Below are positions 8,282 to 17,959 of a DNA stretch of 64,000 nucleotides, piece after piece. Numbering within the stretch: position 1 is the stretch's first letter; every line of letters begins with the position of its first letter. The notes below the pieces were generated by a model that did no database searches, was not told where the DNA came from, and worked only from the letters and a program-made list of their open reading frames with translations. The position numbers and the translations under genes were made by a program. This DNA comes from Clostridia bacterium (GTDB taxonomy: Bacteria > Bacillota > Clostridia > Oscillospirales > Acutalibacteraceae): NCBI GenBank assembly GCA_017550105.1, contig JAFYLQ010000049.1, forward strand, positions 1 through 64,000, read 5' to 3'.

Positions 8282-9529
8282 ATGGGTGCTTCACGGTTAT
8301 TCAATAAGAAACAACCATATTATTTAATAGCCTTCCGCATATTGATGGCACTATTGTGGACACAGTATACGGTTATGATTTTTGCACGTGCAATAGTGCA
8401 AAGAATACCGTATTTCAATGTTTTCGCAGATTATATTGTGCCTGTTGCAATTGTTCTGGCGTTGCTTGTGTCTATACCCTGGTTCATAAAGAACATACGG
8501 GGTGTGGATCTGTTGCTGTATCTCGGATTAGTGGTTCTGGTAATTTTTACTATGTTGGTTTTCAAAAACAACGTCGAGGTTATCAGCGAACAATGGTGGA
8601 GGATATTTATATCCTCGGGTAGCTTCTATTTTGTGGGTCTTGCATATTCGCACAAAAACTGCTCACGGGATATTTTCTGGTGCTCAATTGTGAGCGTTTT
8701 CCTTGTTTTTGTATATCAGTTGATTAAAATCAGGAGCGGCGATGTTCTTGAAGAGGATAATATGTATGTTGCATATAATCTGTTGCCAAGTGCAATGTAC
8801 CTTGTGTACTACGCAAGTATGAAGCGCCGTAAGACCTATTGGCTTATTGCTGCAGCATCCGCTCTTACAATGTTTGTTTACGGTACCCGCGGACCTATTT
8901 TGTGTATTATCGTTTACGTTGCTATATATTTGCTTCACAGATTTTCTAAAACTTCAAACAAGCGAAAGTTCATTTTAGTTTTGGTTATGCTGTTCTCTTT
9001 AGCATTTGTGCTTGTATACGATGATTTATTTGTAAAAATAGCATATCTCATATCCGATATATTTGAACGCTTTGGCTTCAGCACCCGTATTTTTGACTTC
9101 TTCGTTTCGGGCGACGTTGCGGTAAGTAAGGGTAGAGATTATCTTACTAATCAGATTATTGAATACATTTCAGAGAATCTTATTTTCGGTTACGGCTTTA
9201 TGGGCGACCAATATCTTTTAGGTGTTTATTGCCATAACCTTATTCTTGAAATGTGGTGCCATTATGGTGTTATTTTAGGTACACTTGTTTTGGTGGGTCT
9301 TGTGGTGCTTACGGTTGTTGCGTTAATAAAAAGCAGAAGCAACAAAAAGATGTTCTTTTTTGTTATTATGCTGGCAAGTATGATTTACGTTAAACTTATG
9401 CTTTCTAACTCCTATACCTTGGAACCTTATTTCTATTTTATGATTGGTGTTTTTGTAGCCGTAAATCGTAAATTTATTAAGCGTAGACCTAAAAAGAATA
9501 ACGGTGGTGAAGATGATGAGAGTTTGTGA
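8282..9529 (+). CDS. O-antigen polymerase/ligase-family membrane protein (Wzy candidate)
   Basis: A 415-residue polytopic membrane protein with about ten to eleven hydrophobic spans. The loop near residues 280-330 has FGYGFMGDQYLLGVYCHNLI followed by LEMWCHYGVILG; a glycine-rich stretch, a histidine-asparagine pair and a following LE...YG are what Wzy/WaaL-family (Wzy_C) proteins show in their large periplasmic or outer loop. Basic residues cluster at the C-terminus. In a cluster with one flippase and several glycosyltransferases it is the natural polymerase for flipped repeat units (inference). The following gene starts inside its last codons, so the two are translationally coupled. Confidence 0.8.
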   Translation: MGASRLFNKKQPYYLIAFRILMALLWTQYTVMIFARAIVQRIPYFNVFADYIVPVAIVLALLVSIPWFIKNIRGVDLLLYLGLVVLVIFTMLVFKNNVEVISEQWWRIFISSGSFYFVGLAYSHKNCSRDIFWCSIVSVFLVFVYQLIKIRSGDVLEEDNMYVAYNLLPSAMYLVYYASMKRRKTYWLIAAASALTMFVYGTRGPILCIIVYVAIYLLHRFSKTSNKRKFILVLVMLFSLAFVLVYDDLFVKIAYLISDIFERFGFSTRIFDFFVSGDVAVSKGRDYLTNQIIEYISENLIFGYGFMGDQYLLGVYCHNLILEMWCHYGVILGTLVLVGLVVLTVVALIKSRSNKKMFFFVIMLASMIYVKLMLSNSYTLEPYFYFMIGVFVAVNRKFIKRRPKKNNGGEDDESL

Positions 9530-10646
9530 CGTTGTTTCTAACTCGGTCTGGTATGACCCGAGAGTCAGAAAACAGATTGTTGAATATATGAATAATAACG
9601 TGGATGTTGTTTGTGTGGGACTTAAAGACCACCGATACGATGAAGAGAAAATGCAGAATGTTCCCTGTAGCGTTGTTCTTGCCGATATAGACGAAAAATA
9701 TAAAAAGCCCCTTTCAAAGGTTGAGGTTTTATTAAAAGAATTTAATCGTGTAAAAAAACTCAGGGAGAAAATAATCGAGCAAAAGCCCGATATTATTCAC
9801 ACAAATGACCTTGATACCCTTACCGCCTCTTGTCAGGCAGCAAAAAAGCTTGGCTGTAAGGTTGTTTATGATTCACACGAAATATGTGTTGAAAACCACA
9901 ATATGAAGGGTATTTACAAAAGACTCAATGCCCTTTGCGAAAAGGTTTTTATTAAAAGAATAAACAAAATGGTTTGTGTAAGTCATGCGGCGGCGGATTA
10001 TTTTGAAAATAAGTATTCTATCGAAAAGCCCATGGTTATTACAAACTGTTCGCTCAAAGCAGAAAAAGCAGTTTCGACTGCTAAAAACGACGGTTTTGAA
10101 ATTCTTAATCATGGTGTGTATTACGGCGGAAGGGGATACGATATTATCGTTGAAGCGGCGGCACTTCTTAAGGATTACCCCGAAATTAAAATTGCTCTGC
10201 GTGGCTTTGGTGCTATGGAGGATGAATTGCGAAAAAGAGCCGTAGAAATCGGTGATGAAAACGTCATTTTTTATCCCCCGGTGCTTGTTAACGAGCTTAT
10301 TCCCTTCGCTTCAAAATCAAAGGTCGGTGTAGCAATTACCGAAAACACCTGCATTAACTTTGAGCTTTCTGTTTCAAACAAAATTTTTGAATATGCTTCT
10401 GCGGGTCTTCCTGTAATTATGTCGGATATTCCCGAGCACAGATACCTTAATGAAAAATATAATTTCGGTATCATTCTTGAAGAGAATACGCCCGAATGCT
10501 TCGCAAAAGCGGCAATTAAACTTTATACAGATGAAGATTTTTATGATATGTGTGCCAAAAATGCGGACAGGCTCAGCGAAGAGGTAAACTGGGAAAATGA
10601 ATTTTCACGTCTTATAGAAATTGAAAGGTCTTGGGTAAATGGCTAA
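9516..10646 (+). CDS. GT4 family glycosyltransferase
   Basis: A 376-residue GT-B enzyme overlapping the polymerase gene by 14 bases. Several starts are possible (GTG 9504, ATG 9513, ATG 9516); I chose ATG 9516 because GGTGGTGAAG lies just upstream and the protein then opens with a normal first strand, MRVCDVVSNSVWYDPRV. The donor domain shows ILNHGVYYGGRGYDIIVEAA, IKIALRGFGAMEDELRK, ENVIFYPPV and SVSNKIFEYASAGLPVIMSD. The SVWYDPRVRKQ opening is common in GT4 enzymes of Bacteroidota and Firmicutes polysaccharide loci. Substrate unknown. Confidence 0.82.
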   Translation: MRVCDVVSNSVWYDPRVRKQIVEYMNNNVDVVCVGLKDHRYDEEKMQNVPCSVVLADIDEKYKKPLSKVEVLLKEFNRVKKLREKIIEQKPDIIHTNDLDTLTASCQAAKKLGCKVVYDSHEICVENHNMKGIYKRLNALCEKVFIKRINKMVCVSHAAADYFENKYSIEKPMVITNCSLKAEKAVSTAKNDGFEILNHGVYYGGRGYDIIVEAAALLKDYPEIKIALRGFGAMEDELRKRAVEIGDENVIFYPPVLVNELIPFASKSKVGVAITENTCINFELSVSNKIFEYASAGLPVIMSDIPEHRYLNEKYNFGIILEENTPECFAKAAIKLYTDEDFYDMCAKNADRLSEEVNWENEFSRLIEIERSWVNG

Positions 10647-12153
10647 AAACGAAGTTAAATGGGGTGCTTTGCTTTCCTATTTACTTGTTATCATAAATGC
10701 TCTGTACGGATTTTTAATCGTTCCGTATATTTTATCGTCTCTCGGTGATGCGGAGTACGGAGTTTACAAAACAATATCATCCCTTTCCTCGGCACTAATG
10801 ATATTGGATTTAGGCTTGGGCGGTACAGCAATGCGTTACATAGCTAAATTCAGAAGTGACGGTAAGAAAGAAAAAATAGAAGCCTTTATTTCAATGGCTT
10901 TGGGTGAGGGCACAATAATCTGTATTGGACTTACTCTTATAAGCATAGTTATTTACGCACTTATTCCCACTATTTATGCCGACGGCTTAACTCATAGCGA
11001 AATAGGACTTGCAAAAAAACTCTTTATAGTTCTTGCTTTGAATATGGTGCTTCACGTTATCGAAAACGTGATTAATGGTGTTATATCGGGCTTTAATAAG
11101 TTTACCGTTTCAAATGGACTTAAGCTTTCTCGTATATTGTTAAGAGTTGGGTTGTTATTTACTGTTTTTGCTTTTGTGAAAAGTGCGGTTGCCCTCGTTT
11201 TAATCGATTTAGTACTTACCGTAGCCCAGATTTTAATTGAACTTATATACATAAGGGCAAAGCTTCAAACAAAAGTAAGGCTGTCCTTTAAAAATTGGGA
11301 TAAAGCAATTTTTAAGGAATCCTTCAAATATACAATGCTGCTGTTTGTTACAACTATCGCCGCACAGATAAACAACAACCTTGATAACGTTGTTATCGGT
11401 GCCATTAAAGGTTCGGAGTTAGTTGCAATATACTCAATGGGATTACTGATTTTCGGTATGTTTGAGCAGCTTTCCACGTCGCTTTCGGGTGTTATGCTGC
11501 CGACAGTTACAAACGTTTTAAAAAATGATACCAATGGCAAAGAAATACAAAATACTATTGTAAGTATAGGCAGAATACAGTTTATGCTTTTGGGTGCGGC
11601 GCTTGTGGGCTTTGCAGTGCTGGGTAAGGATGCAATTGCTTTATGGCTTGGTAATGGTTATGAGGACGTATATGTTATCACACTTATACTTATGGCACCT
11701 GCCTTGCTGGAGCTTTGTGTAAACGTGTGTCTTGCGGTGCTCAGAGCTAAGAACATACTTGGTTTTAGAACGGCAGTTTTGTTCGGTACAACAGTACTTA
11801 ACGCAATAATCACCGTTGTGGGTGTTAAGCTTTACGGCTATTATGCTGCGGCTATAGGTACTGCGGTTAGCTTTTTAATCGGTAGTGTAATTATAATGAA
11901 TATATACTATTGCAAAAAGCTTTCCTTTAATATGTTCAGTATATATAGAAAAATTTTTAGCGGAACCTGGCTTTGTCTGTTGATTTCGGGCGGTGCTATT
12001 GTGTTATCATCACATTTCTTAGGTAACGGATTAATAGCATTCATACTTAATGTAGCAATTTTCTGTGTTGTATATGCTGTAACAATGGTTCTTTTTGGCT
12101 TCAAAAAGAATGAAAAGAAGAAAATTCCTGTTCTTAAGAGGATAGTTAAATAA
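10639..12153 (+). CDS. Wzx-type polysaccharide flippase (MOP superfamily)
   Basis: A 504-residue membrane protein with about 14 predicted helices and the opening pattern of Wzx/RfbX flippases: NALYGFLIVPYILSSLGDAE, YGVYKTISSLSSALMILDLG and GGTAMRYIAKF. In this superfamily the protein flips undecaprenyl-linked repeat units across the membrane. The start ATG overlaps the last eight bases of the preceding glycosyltransferase gene, so the two are coupled. Helix C-terminal to residue 440 is followed by a short lysine-rich tail, FKKNEKKKIPVLKR. With the Wzy candidate it marks this locus as a Wzx/Wzy-dependent system. Confidence 0.88.
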   Translation: MAKNEVKWGALLSYLLVIINALYGFLIVPYILSSLGDAEYGVYKTISSLSSALMILDLGLGGTAMRYIAKFRSDGKKEKIEAFISMALGEGTIICIGLTLISIVIYALIPTIYADGLTHSEIGLAKKLFIVLALNMVLHVIENVINGVISGFNKFTVSNGLKLSRILLRVGLLFTVFAFVKSAVALVLIDLVLTVAQILIELIYIRAKLQTKVRLSFKNWDKAIFKESFKYTMLLFVTTIAAQINNNLDNVVIGAIKGSELVAIYSMGLLIFGMFEQLSTSLSGVMLPTVTNVLKNDTNGKEIQNTIVSIGRIQFMLLGAALVGFAVLGKDAIALWLGNGYEDVYVITLILMAPALLELCVNVCLAVLRAKNILGFRTAVLFGTTVLNAIITVVGVKLYGYYAAAIGTAVSFLIGSVIIMNIYYCKKLSFNMFSIYRKIFSGTWLCLLISGGAIVLSSHFLGNGLIAFILNVAIFCVVYAVTMVLFGFKKNEKKKIPVLKRIVK

Positions 12154-12167
12154 AGAGGAGAAAAATT

Positions 12168-13388
12168 ATGGTTAACGTTATAGGTCTTGGTTATATAGGT
12201 TTACCTACGGCACTTATGTTTGCTTCACACGGTGTAGAGGTTGTGGGTACTGACTATAACAAGGAGCTTGTGGCAACCCTTAATTCGGGCAAGACCACCT
12301 TCGAGGAAAAGGGACTTGACGAATTATTTGAAAGTGCGGTCAAATCGGGGATTAAATTTACAACTGAGTATCAGGTAACGGATACATACATTGTTTCCGT
12401 TCCCACACCTTATGATAAGGTTACTAAAAAAATAGATGCCTGTTACGTAAATGCGGCGGTTAAAGAGGTTATGAGGGTTTGTCCCAAGGGTGCAACGGTG
12501 GTTATTGAGTCAACCGTTTCCCCGGGTACAATTGACCGCTTCGTAAGACCTGTTATTGAGGAGTACGGATTTAAAATCGGCGAGGATATTAACCTTGTTC
12601 ACGCTCCCGAAAGAATTATTCCCGGTAATATGGTGTATGAGCTCCTTCACAATTCCCGCACAATCGGTGCAGACAGTAAGGAAATCGGCGAAAAGGTTAA
12701 GGCGCTTTATGCTTCCTTCTGCCTTGGAGATATTGTTGTTACGGATATAAAAACTGCGGAGATGACAAAGGTTATTGAGAATACCTACCGAGCAGTTAAT
12801 ATTGCTTTTGCAAACGAACTTGCAAAAATCTGCCGTTACGACGATATGGATGTTTATGAAATTATTCGTATCTGCAATATGCATCCCAGAGTTAATATTC
12901 TTACACCCGGTCCCGGTGTGGGTGGCCATTGCATTTCTGTTGACCCTTGGTTTTTGGTGGGTGATTATCCCGAGCTTACTAAGGTAATAGGCGAGTCAAT
13001 GCAGATAAATGCATCAATGCCCAAGTTCGTGCTTGATAGAATAAGCAATATTATGAAAGAAAATAATATTGACGATTTTTCAAAGGTCGGTCTTTACGGA
13101 CTTACTTATAAAGAAAACGTTGACGATTACAGGGAATCACCGACGCTCCAGCTTTTAGAGTGTTGTGAAGAAAATAACATTCCCGCACTTAAGTCTTACG
13201 ACCCGTATATAAAACAGGATATTGTTGAAAAACAGTATCACGATTTTGATAAATTCCTTGAAGAGACCGAGCTTGTTGTTATTCTTGTAGGTCACGATGA
13301 AATAAAAGAAAATATGGACAAGCTTAAAAATAAAATTGTTCTGGATACAAGAAAAATCTGTGATTTGGACGATATTTACAGACTTTGA
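12168..13388 (+). CDS. wecC: UDP-N-acetyl-D-mannosamine 6-dehydrogenase
   Basis: A 406-residue UDP-sugar dehydrogenase. It has the Rossmann start VNVIGLGYIGLPTALMFASH, the middle-domain block IAFANELAKICRYDDMDVYE and the catalytic segment NILTPGPGVGGHCISVDPWF whose GGHCI cysteine is the family nucleophile. FLVGDYPELTKVIGESMQIN fits the WecC/Cap5O branch that oxidises UDP-ManNAc to UDP-ManNAcA with 2 NAD, rather than UDP-glucose dehydrogenase. The wecB gene follows directly, supplying its substrate. GAGGAG lies seven bases ahead of ATG. Confidence 0.9.
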   Translation: MVNVIGLGYIGLPTALMFASHGVEVVGTDYNKELVATLNSGKTTFEEKGLDELFESAVKSGIKFTTEYQVTDTYIVSVPTPYDKVTKKIDACYVNAAVKEVMRVCPKGATVVIESTVSPGTIDRFVRPVIEEYGFKIGEDINLVHAPERIIPGNMVYELLHNSRTIGADSKEIGEKVKALYASFCLGDIVVTDIKTAEMTKVIENTYRAVNIAFANELAKICRYDDMDVYEIIRICNMHPRVNILTPGPGVGGHCISVDPWFLVGDYPELTKVIGESMQINASMPKFVLDRISNIMKENNIDDFSKVGLYGLTYKENVDDYRESPTLQLLECCEENNIPALKSYDPYIKQDIVEKQYHDFDKFLEETELVVILVGHDEIKENMDKLKNKIVLDTRKICDLDDIYRL

Positions 13389-13405
13389 TAAATTGGTGAT
13401 AGCTA

Positions 13406-14497
13406 ATGAAAACGGTAATGCTTGTTTTCGGCACACGTCCTGAGGCAATAAAAATGTGCCCATTGGTAAATGAGCTGAAGCAGCGGAAGAATATTAAAAC
13501 AGTAGTTTGCGTCACGGGTCAGCACCGACAGATGCTTGATATGGTTCTCGAAACCTTCGGTGTTGTTCCTGATTACGACCTTTCAATTATGAAGGAAAAG
13601 CAGACGCTTTTTGATATAACCGCAAATATTCTTTTGAATATTAAAGATGTTCTTGAGAAAGTAAAGCCCGACGTGGTTTTAGTACACGGTGATACGTCTA
13701 CGACCTTCGTAACGTCCCTTGCGTGCTTCTATATGCAAATACCTGTAGGTCACGTGGAGGCAGGGCTTAGAACATACAATATATATTCCCCTTATCCCGA
13801 GGAATTCAACAGACAGGCTGTGGGCATAATTTCAAAATATAATTTTGCTCCCACCGAGCTTTCTGCCGAAAACCTTATAAAAGAGGGTAAGGATAAAAAT
13901 TCAATATATATTACAGGTAACACGGCAATTGATGCGCTTAAAACAACGGTGCGTGAGGATTATAAGCATCCCGAGCTTGACTGGGCGGAGGATTCAAGGC
14001 TTATAGTTATTACTGCCCACCGACGTGAAAACCTTGGTGAGCCCATGCATCAGATGTTCAGAGCAATTCGCAGAATACTTGATGAAAACCCTGACGTCAA
14101 GGCAATTTATCCAATTCATATGAACCCTGCCGTAAGACAGGCGGCACAGGAGGAATTGGGTGACTGTGATAGGATTCATATTATAGAGCCCCTTGACGTG
14201 CTTGATTTTCATAACTTCCTTGCAAGGTGCTATATGATACTTACGGATTCGGGCGGTGTTCAGGAGGAGGCGCCCTCCTTAGGAAAGCCCGTCCTTGTGA
14301 TGAGGGATACTACTGAGCGTCCCGAAGGCGTTAAAGCAGGAACCTTGAAGCTTGTTGGAACGAATGAAGAAACTATTTACGAAAATTTCAAGGAGCTTCT
14401 TTTGAATAAAGAAACCTACGACAAAATGAGTAAGGCAAGTAACCCATATGGTGACGGCTTTGCTTGTAAACGAATAGCAGATATTTTGGAGGAATAA
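13406..14497 (+). CDS. wecB: UDP-N-acetylglucosamine 2-epimerase (non-hydrolysing)
   Basis: A 363-residue enzyme with the full WecB pattern: MLVFGTRPEAIKMCPLVNEL at the start, CVTGQHRQMLDMVL, HGDTSTTFV, HVEAGLRTYNIYSPYPEEFN, VITAHRRENLGEPM and TDSGGVQEEAPSLGKPVLVM. The histidine of the HRREN block and the glutamate of PEEFNRQ belong to the active site. It interconverts UDP-GlcNAc and UDP-ManNAc in the cytoplasm and so feeds the wecC product next to it. Usual length for the family is 360-390. A paralogue of different specificity (capG) lies 2.2 kb downstream. Confidence 0.92.
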   Translation: MKTVMLVFGTRPEAIKMCPLVNELKQRKNIKTVVCVTGQHRQMLDMVLETFGVVPDYDLSIMKEKQTLFDITANILLNIKDVLEKVKPDVVLVHGDTSTTFVTSLACFYMQIPVGHVEAGLRTYNIYSPYPEEFNRQAVGIISKYNFAPTELSAENLIKEGKDKNSIYITGNTAIDALKTTVREDYKHPELDWAEDSRLIVITAHRRENLGEPMHQMFRAIRRILDENPDVKAIYPIHMNPAVRQAAQEELGDCDRIHIIEPLDVLDFHNFLARCYMILTDSGGVQEEAPSLGKPVLVMRDTTERPEGVKAGTLKLVGTNEETIYENFKELLLNKETYDKMSKASNPYGDGFACKRIADILEE

Positions 14498-14500
14498 ATT

Positions 14501-15547
14501 ATGTCAGTTTTTGCAGGTAAAACACTTATGATTACAGGTGGTACAGGTTCTTTCGGTAACGCTGTGCTCAATCGTTTTCTTGAAACCGATATCGGTGAAA
14601 TTCGTGTTGTTTCACGTGATGAAAAGAAGCAGGACGATATGCGTCACGAATTTCAGGCTAAAATGCCCGAGGTTGCAGAAAAAATCAAGTTCTTCATTGG
14701 TGACGTACGTGACCTTGCAAGTGTGAAGAATGCTATGCACGGTGTTGACTATATTTTCCACGCCGCAGCACTTAAGCAGGTTCCCTCTTGCGAGTTTTTC
14801 CCTCTTGAAGCGGTTAAAACAAACGTAATCGGTACCGATAACGTGCTTACTGCCGCTATTGAAGCGGGTGTAAAATCCGTTATCTGCCTTTCAACTGACA
14901 AGGCGGCTTACCCCGTAAATGCAATGGGTACCTCAAAGGCAATGATGGAAAAGGTTATTGTTGCAAAAAGCCGTACCGTTGACCCCGAAAAAACAAAAAT
15001 CTGCTGCACACGTTACGGTAACGTTATGTGTAGTCGTGGTAGCGTTATTCCTCTTTGGATTGAGCAGATAAAATCCGGCAAGCCCCTTACAATCACCGAG
15101 CCCTCAATGACCCGTTTTATTATGTCACTTGATGAGGCAGTTGACCTTGTTCTTTTCGCATTCGAAAACGGTGTTTCCGGTGATATTCTTGTTCAGAAGG
15201 CACCCGCTTGTACAATCGAGGTTCTTGCAAAAGCGGTTAACGAGCTTTTCAAGGCTGAGCAGGATATTAAGGTTATCGGTATTCGTCACGGTGAAAAAAT
15301 GTACGAAACACTTCTTACAAATGAAGAGTGTGCAAATGCAATTGATATGGGTGATTTCTACCGCGTGCCTTGTGACAATCGTGGTCTTAACTACGATAAA
15401 TATTTCAAGGACGGTGACGTTGAAAGAAACCCCCTTACAGAGTTCAACTCAAACAATACCGAGCTTCTCAACGTTGAACAGGTAAAAGAAAAGCTTCTTT
15501 CACTTCAGTATATCAGAGATGAGCTTGCAGCTTGGGAGAATAAATAA
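14501..15547 (+). CDS. capE: UDP-GlcNAc 4,6-dehydratase/3- and 5-epimerase, CapE/FnlA/WbjB type
   Basis: A 348-residue extended SDR enzyme. GGTGSFGNAVLNRFLE binds the nucleotide; the catalytic region reads STDKAAYPVNAMGTSKAMME, in which methionine (M-x3-K) replaces the usual tyrosine of Y-x3-K, as is known for CapE. The C-terminal tail with EFNSNNTELLNVEQVKEKL and YIRDEL is the mark of the CapE/FnlA/WbjB subgroup and separates it from PseB/FlaA1 enzymes. It begins the UDP-L-FucNAc pathway from UDP-GlcNAc. It starts three bases after wecB and ends two bases before capF, so the genes are tightly coupled. Confidence 0.88.
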   Translation: MSVFAGKTLMITGGTGSFGNAVLNRFLETDIGEIRVVSRDEKKQDDMRHEFQAKMPEVAEKIKFFIGDVRDLASVKNAMHGVDYIFHAAALKQVPSCEFFPLEAVKTNVIGTDNVLTAAIEAGVKSVICLSTDKAAYPVNAMGTSKAMMEKVIVAKSRTVDPEKTKICCTRYGNVMCSRGSVIPLWIEQIKSGKPLTITEPSMTRFIMSLDEAVDLVLFAFENGVSGDILVQKAPACTIEVLAKAVNELFKAEQDIKVIGIRHGEKMYETLLTNEECANAIDMGDFYRVPCDNRGLNYDKYFKDGDVERNPLTEFNSNNTELLNVEQVKEKLLSLQYIRDELAAWENK

Positions 15548-15548
15548 T

Positions 15549-16751
15549 ATGAAAATACTTGTTACGGGTGCCAAGGGCTTTGTTGGTAAAAACCTTTGTG
15601 CCGCACTCAGAAACGTAGCCGAGGGTAAGGATAAATCAAGAGGAATCGATAGCGATATCACAATTTATGAGTTTGATATCGACACCGAAAAGAGCCTTCT
15701 TGAGGAATATTGCAAGGATGCAGATTTCGTATTCAACCTTGCGGGTGTAAACAGACCCGAAAATACTGAAGATTTTATGAATGGCAACTTCGGTTTTGCA
15801 AGTGAGTTGTTAGAAAATCTTAAAAAATACAACAATAAATGTCCCGTTATGCTTTCAAGCTCATTACAGGCTACCCTCGTTGGCAGATATGCCGAGGGTG
15901 AATACGGCAAGAGCAAAAAAGCAGGGGAGGATTTGTTCTTTAACTATTCCGAACAAACAGGTGCAACTGTTTACGTTTACCGCTTCCCCAACCTTTTCGG
16001 TAAATGGTGCAGACCCAATTACAACAGTGCCGTTGCAACTTTCTGCAACAATATTGCAAACGATTTACCCATTCAGGTTAATGACAGGGCAATTGAATTA
16101 CAGCTTCTTTACATCGACGACCTTGTTGACGAAATGTTCAACATTTTAAAGGGTCAGCCCCATCTTTGCGAATATGACGGGCTTGATACGGTTGATACCC
16201 CCAACGGTAAATTCTGCTATTGTCCCATAGTACATAAGGTTACCTTGGGCGAGATTGTTGATTTACTTGAAGAATTTAAAAATCAGCCCTCAACACTTGT
16301 AATTCCCGAAATTCCCTATAACTCCTTTGCAAAGAAGCTTTATTCAACCTATCTTTCATATCTTCCGAAGGAAAAGGCTTCCTTCCCCTTAAAAATGAAC
16401 GTTGACCCACGCGGTAGCTTTACGGAGCTTTTAAAAACCGAAAAATGCGGTCAGGTCAGCGTTAATATTTCAAAGCCCGGCATTACAAAGGGTCAGCATT
16501 GGCACAACACCAAGTGGGAGTTTTTCATTGTTGTTTCGGGTAGGGGGCTTATTCAGCAGCGTAAAATCGGCTCCGATGAAGTCCTTAATTTCGAGGTAAG
16601 CGGTGAAAAAATCGAGGCAGTGCATATGCTTCCCGGTTACACCCATAACATCATAAATCTTTCTGACACAGAGGATTTGGTTACCGTAATGTGGGCAAAC
16701 GAGCAGTTTGACCCCAACAAACCCGATACTTTCTTTGAGGTGGTAGAATAA
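15549..16751 (+). CDS. capF: Bifunctional UDP-2-acetamido-2,6-dideoxy-hexulose reductase/epimerase, CapF/FnlB/WbjC type
   Basis: A 400-residue protein with two domains. Residues 1-280 form an SDR reductase (MKILVTGAKGFVGKNLCAAL, then KSKKAGEDLFFNYSE with the catalytic lysine). Residues 285-400 form a cupin: MNVDPRGSFTELLKTEKCGQ, GITKGQHWHNTKWEFFIVVS with the zinc-ligand histidines, and a final HMLPGYTHNIINLSDTEDLV. This arrangement is that of CapF, which makes UDP-L-6-deoxy-talNAc. The better start is ATG 15549 directly after the capE stop. Its stop overlaps the start of capG by one base. Confidence 0.9.
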   Translation: MKILVTGAKGFVGKNLCAALRNVAEGKDKSRGIDSDITIYEFDIDTEKSLLEEYCKDADFVFNLAGVNRPENTEDFMNGNFGFASELLENLKKYNNKCPVMLSSSLQATLVGRYAEGEYGKSKKAGEDLFFNYSEQTGATVYVYRFPNLFGKWCRPNYNSAVATFCNNIANDLPIQVNDRAIELQLLYIDDLVDEMFNILKGQPHLCEYDGLDTVDTPNGKFCYCPIVHKVTLGEIVDLLEEFKNQPSTLVIPEIPYNSFAKKLYSTYLSYLPKEKASFPLKMNVDPRGSFTELLKTEKCGQVSVNISKPGITKGQHWHNTKWEFFIVVSGRGLIQQRKIGSDEVLNFEVSGEKIEAVHMLPGYTHNIINLSDTEDLVTVMWANEQFDPNKPDTFFEVVE

Positions 16752-17935
16752 TGGATATTAAACTTGATTATTCAGACGTTTCTTTTAAAAACAACGGCAA
16801 ATTAAAGCTTCTTATTATTGTTGGCACACGCCCCGAGATTATAAGACTTGCAGCGGTTATTAATAAATGCCGTAAATATTTTGACTGTGTACTTGCTCAC
16901 ACAGGACAGAACTACGACTACAACCTCAACGGTGTTTTCTTCAAGGATTTAAAGCTTGATGCACCCGAGGTTTATATGGATGCAGTTGGCGACGACTTAG
17001 GTGCAACGGTTGGTAATATTATCAACTGTTCCTACAAGCTTATGGCACAGATTAAGCCCGATGCACTCCTTATTTTAGGTGACACAAACTCTTGTCTTTC
17101 TGCAATCCCTGCAAAAAGACTTCATATTCCCATTTTCCATATGGAGGCAGGTAACCGTTGTAAGGACGAGTGCCTTCCTGAGGAAACCAACAGAAGAATC
17201 GTTGATATTATTTCCGACGTAAACCTTGCTTACAGTGAGCACGCAAGAAGATATCTTCACGAATGCGGTTTACCTAAAGAGCGTACATACGTTACGGGCT
17301 CACCCATGGCAGAGGTGCTTCACGCAAACCTCGAGGATATTGAAAAATCCGACATTCTTAATAAATTAGGCCTTGAAAAGAAAAAATATATTCTTCTTTC
17401 TGCTCACAGAGAGGAAAATATTGATACTGAAAAGAATTTCCTTTCACTTTTCAATGCTATTAACAGAATTGCCGAAAAATATGATATGCCCATTCTTTAC
17501 TCCTGCCACCCCAGAAGTAAAAAAAGACTTGAAGAAAGTGGCTTCAAGCTTGACGAAAGGGTTATCCGTCACGAGCCCTTAGGCTTCCACGATTACAATA
17601 ACTTACAGATGAATGCCTTTGCGGTTGTTTCCGACAGCGGCACACTTCCTGAGGAATCAAGCTTCTTTACCTCTGTTGGTAAACCCTTCCCCGCAGTTTG
17701 TATCAGAACAAGCACCGAGCGTCCCGAGGCACTTGATAAGGCTTGCTTCATTCTTGCGGGTATTGATGAAAATTCACTTACACAGGCGGTTGAAACTGCA
17801 GTTGATATGAACGAAAACGGTGATTACGGTATTCCCGTGCCCTATTACGTTGAAGAAAACGTTTCAACAAAGGTTGTTAAAATCATTCAGAGCTATACAG
17901 GTGTAGTAAACAAAATGGTATGGCGTAAATTTTAA
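16751..17935 (+). CDS. capG: UDP-L-FucNAc-forming 2-epimerase, CapG/FnlC/WbjD type
   Basis: A 394-residue member of the non-hydrolysing UDP-sugar 2-epimerase family. Compared with the wecB product it carries a longer N-terminus, LIIVGTRPEIIRLAAVINKC, and shows HTGQNYDYNLNGVFF, MEAGNRCKDECLPEETNRRI and LSAHREENIDTEKNFLSL, which are CapG/WbjD variants of the WecB blocks. It completes UDP-L-FucNAc by epimerisation at C2 of the CapF product. Start ATG overlaps the capF stop. The three genes capE, capF and capG in this order are a reliable marker of the pathway. Confidence 0.9.
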   Translation: MDIKLDYSDVSFKNNGKLKLLIIVGTRPEIIRLAAVINKCRKYFDCVLAHTGQNYDYNLNGVFFKDLKLDAPEVYMDAVGDDLGATVGNIINCSYKLMAQIKPDALLILGDTNSCLSAIPAKRLHIPIFHMEAGNRCKDECLPEETNRRIVDIISDVNLAYSEHARRYLHECGLPKERTYVTGSPMAEVLHANLEDIEKSDILNKLGLEKKKYILLSAHREENIDTEKNFLSLFNAINRIAEKYDMPILYSCHPRSKKRLEESGFKLDERVIRHEPLGFHDYNNLQMNAFAVVSDSGTLPEESSFFTSVGKPFPAVCIRTSTERPEALDKACFILAGIDENSLTQAVETAVDMNENGDYGIPVPYYVEENVSTKVVKIIQSYTGVVNKMVWRKF

Positions 17936-17959
17936 GCCATTTTTAATGGAAGTGATTTT

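Noticed and set aside
12510..12929. 139-codon minus-strand open frame opposite wecC
   Set aside because: Cysteine- and histidine-rich antisense translation of a strongly conserved gene; no ribosome site and no family resemblance.
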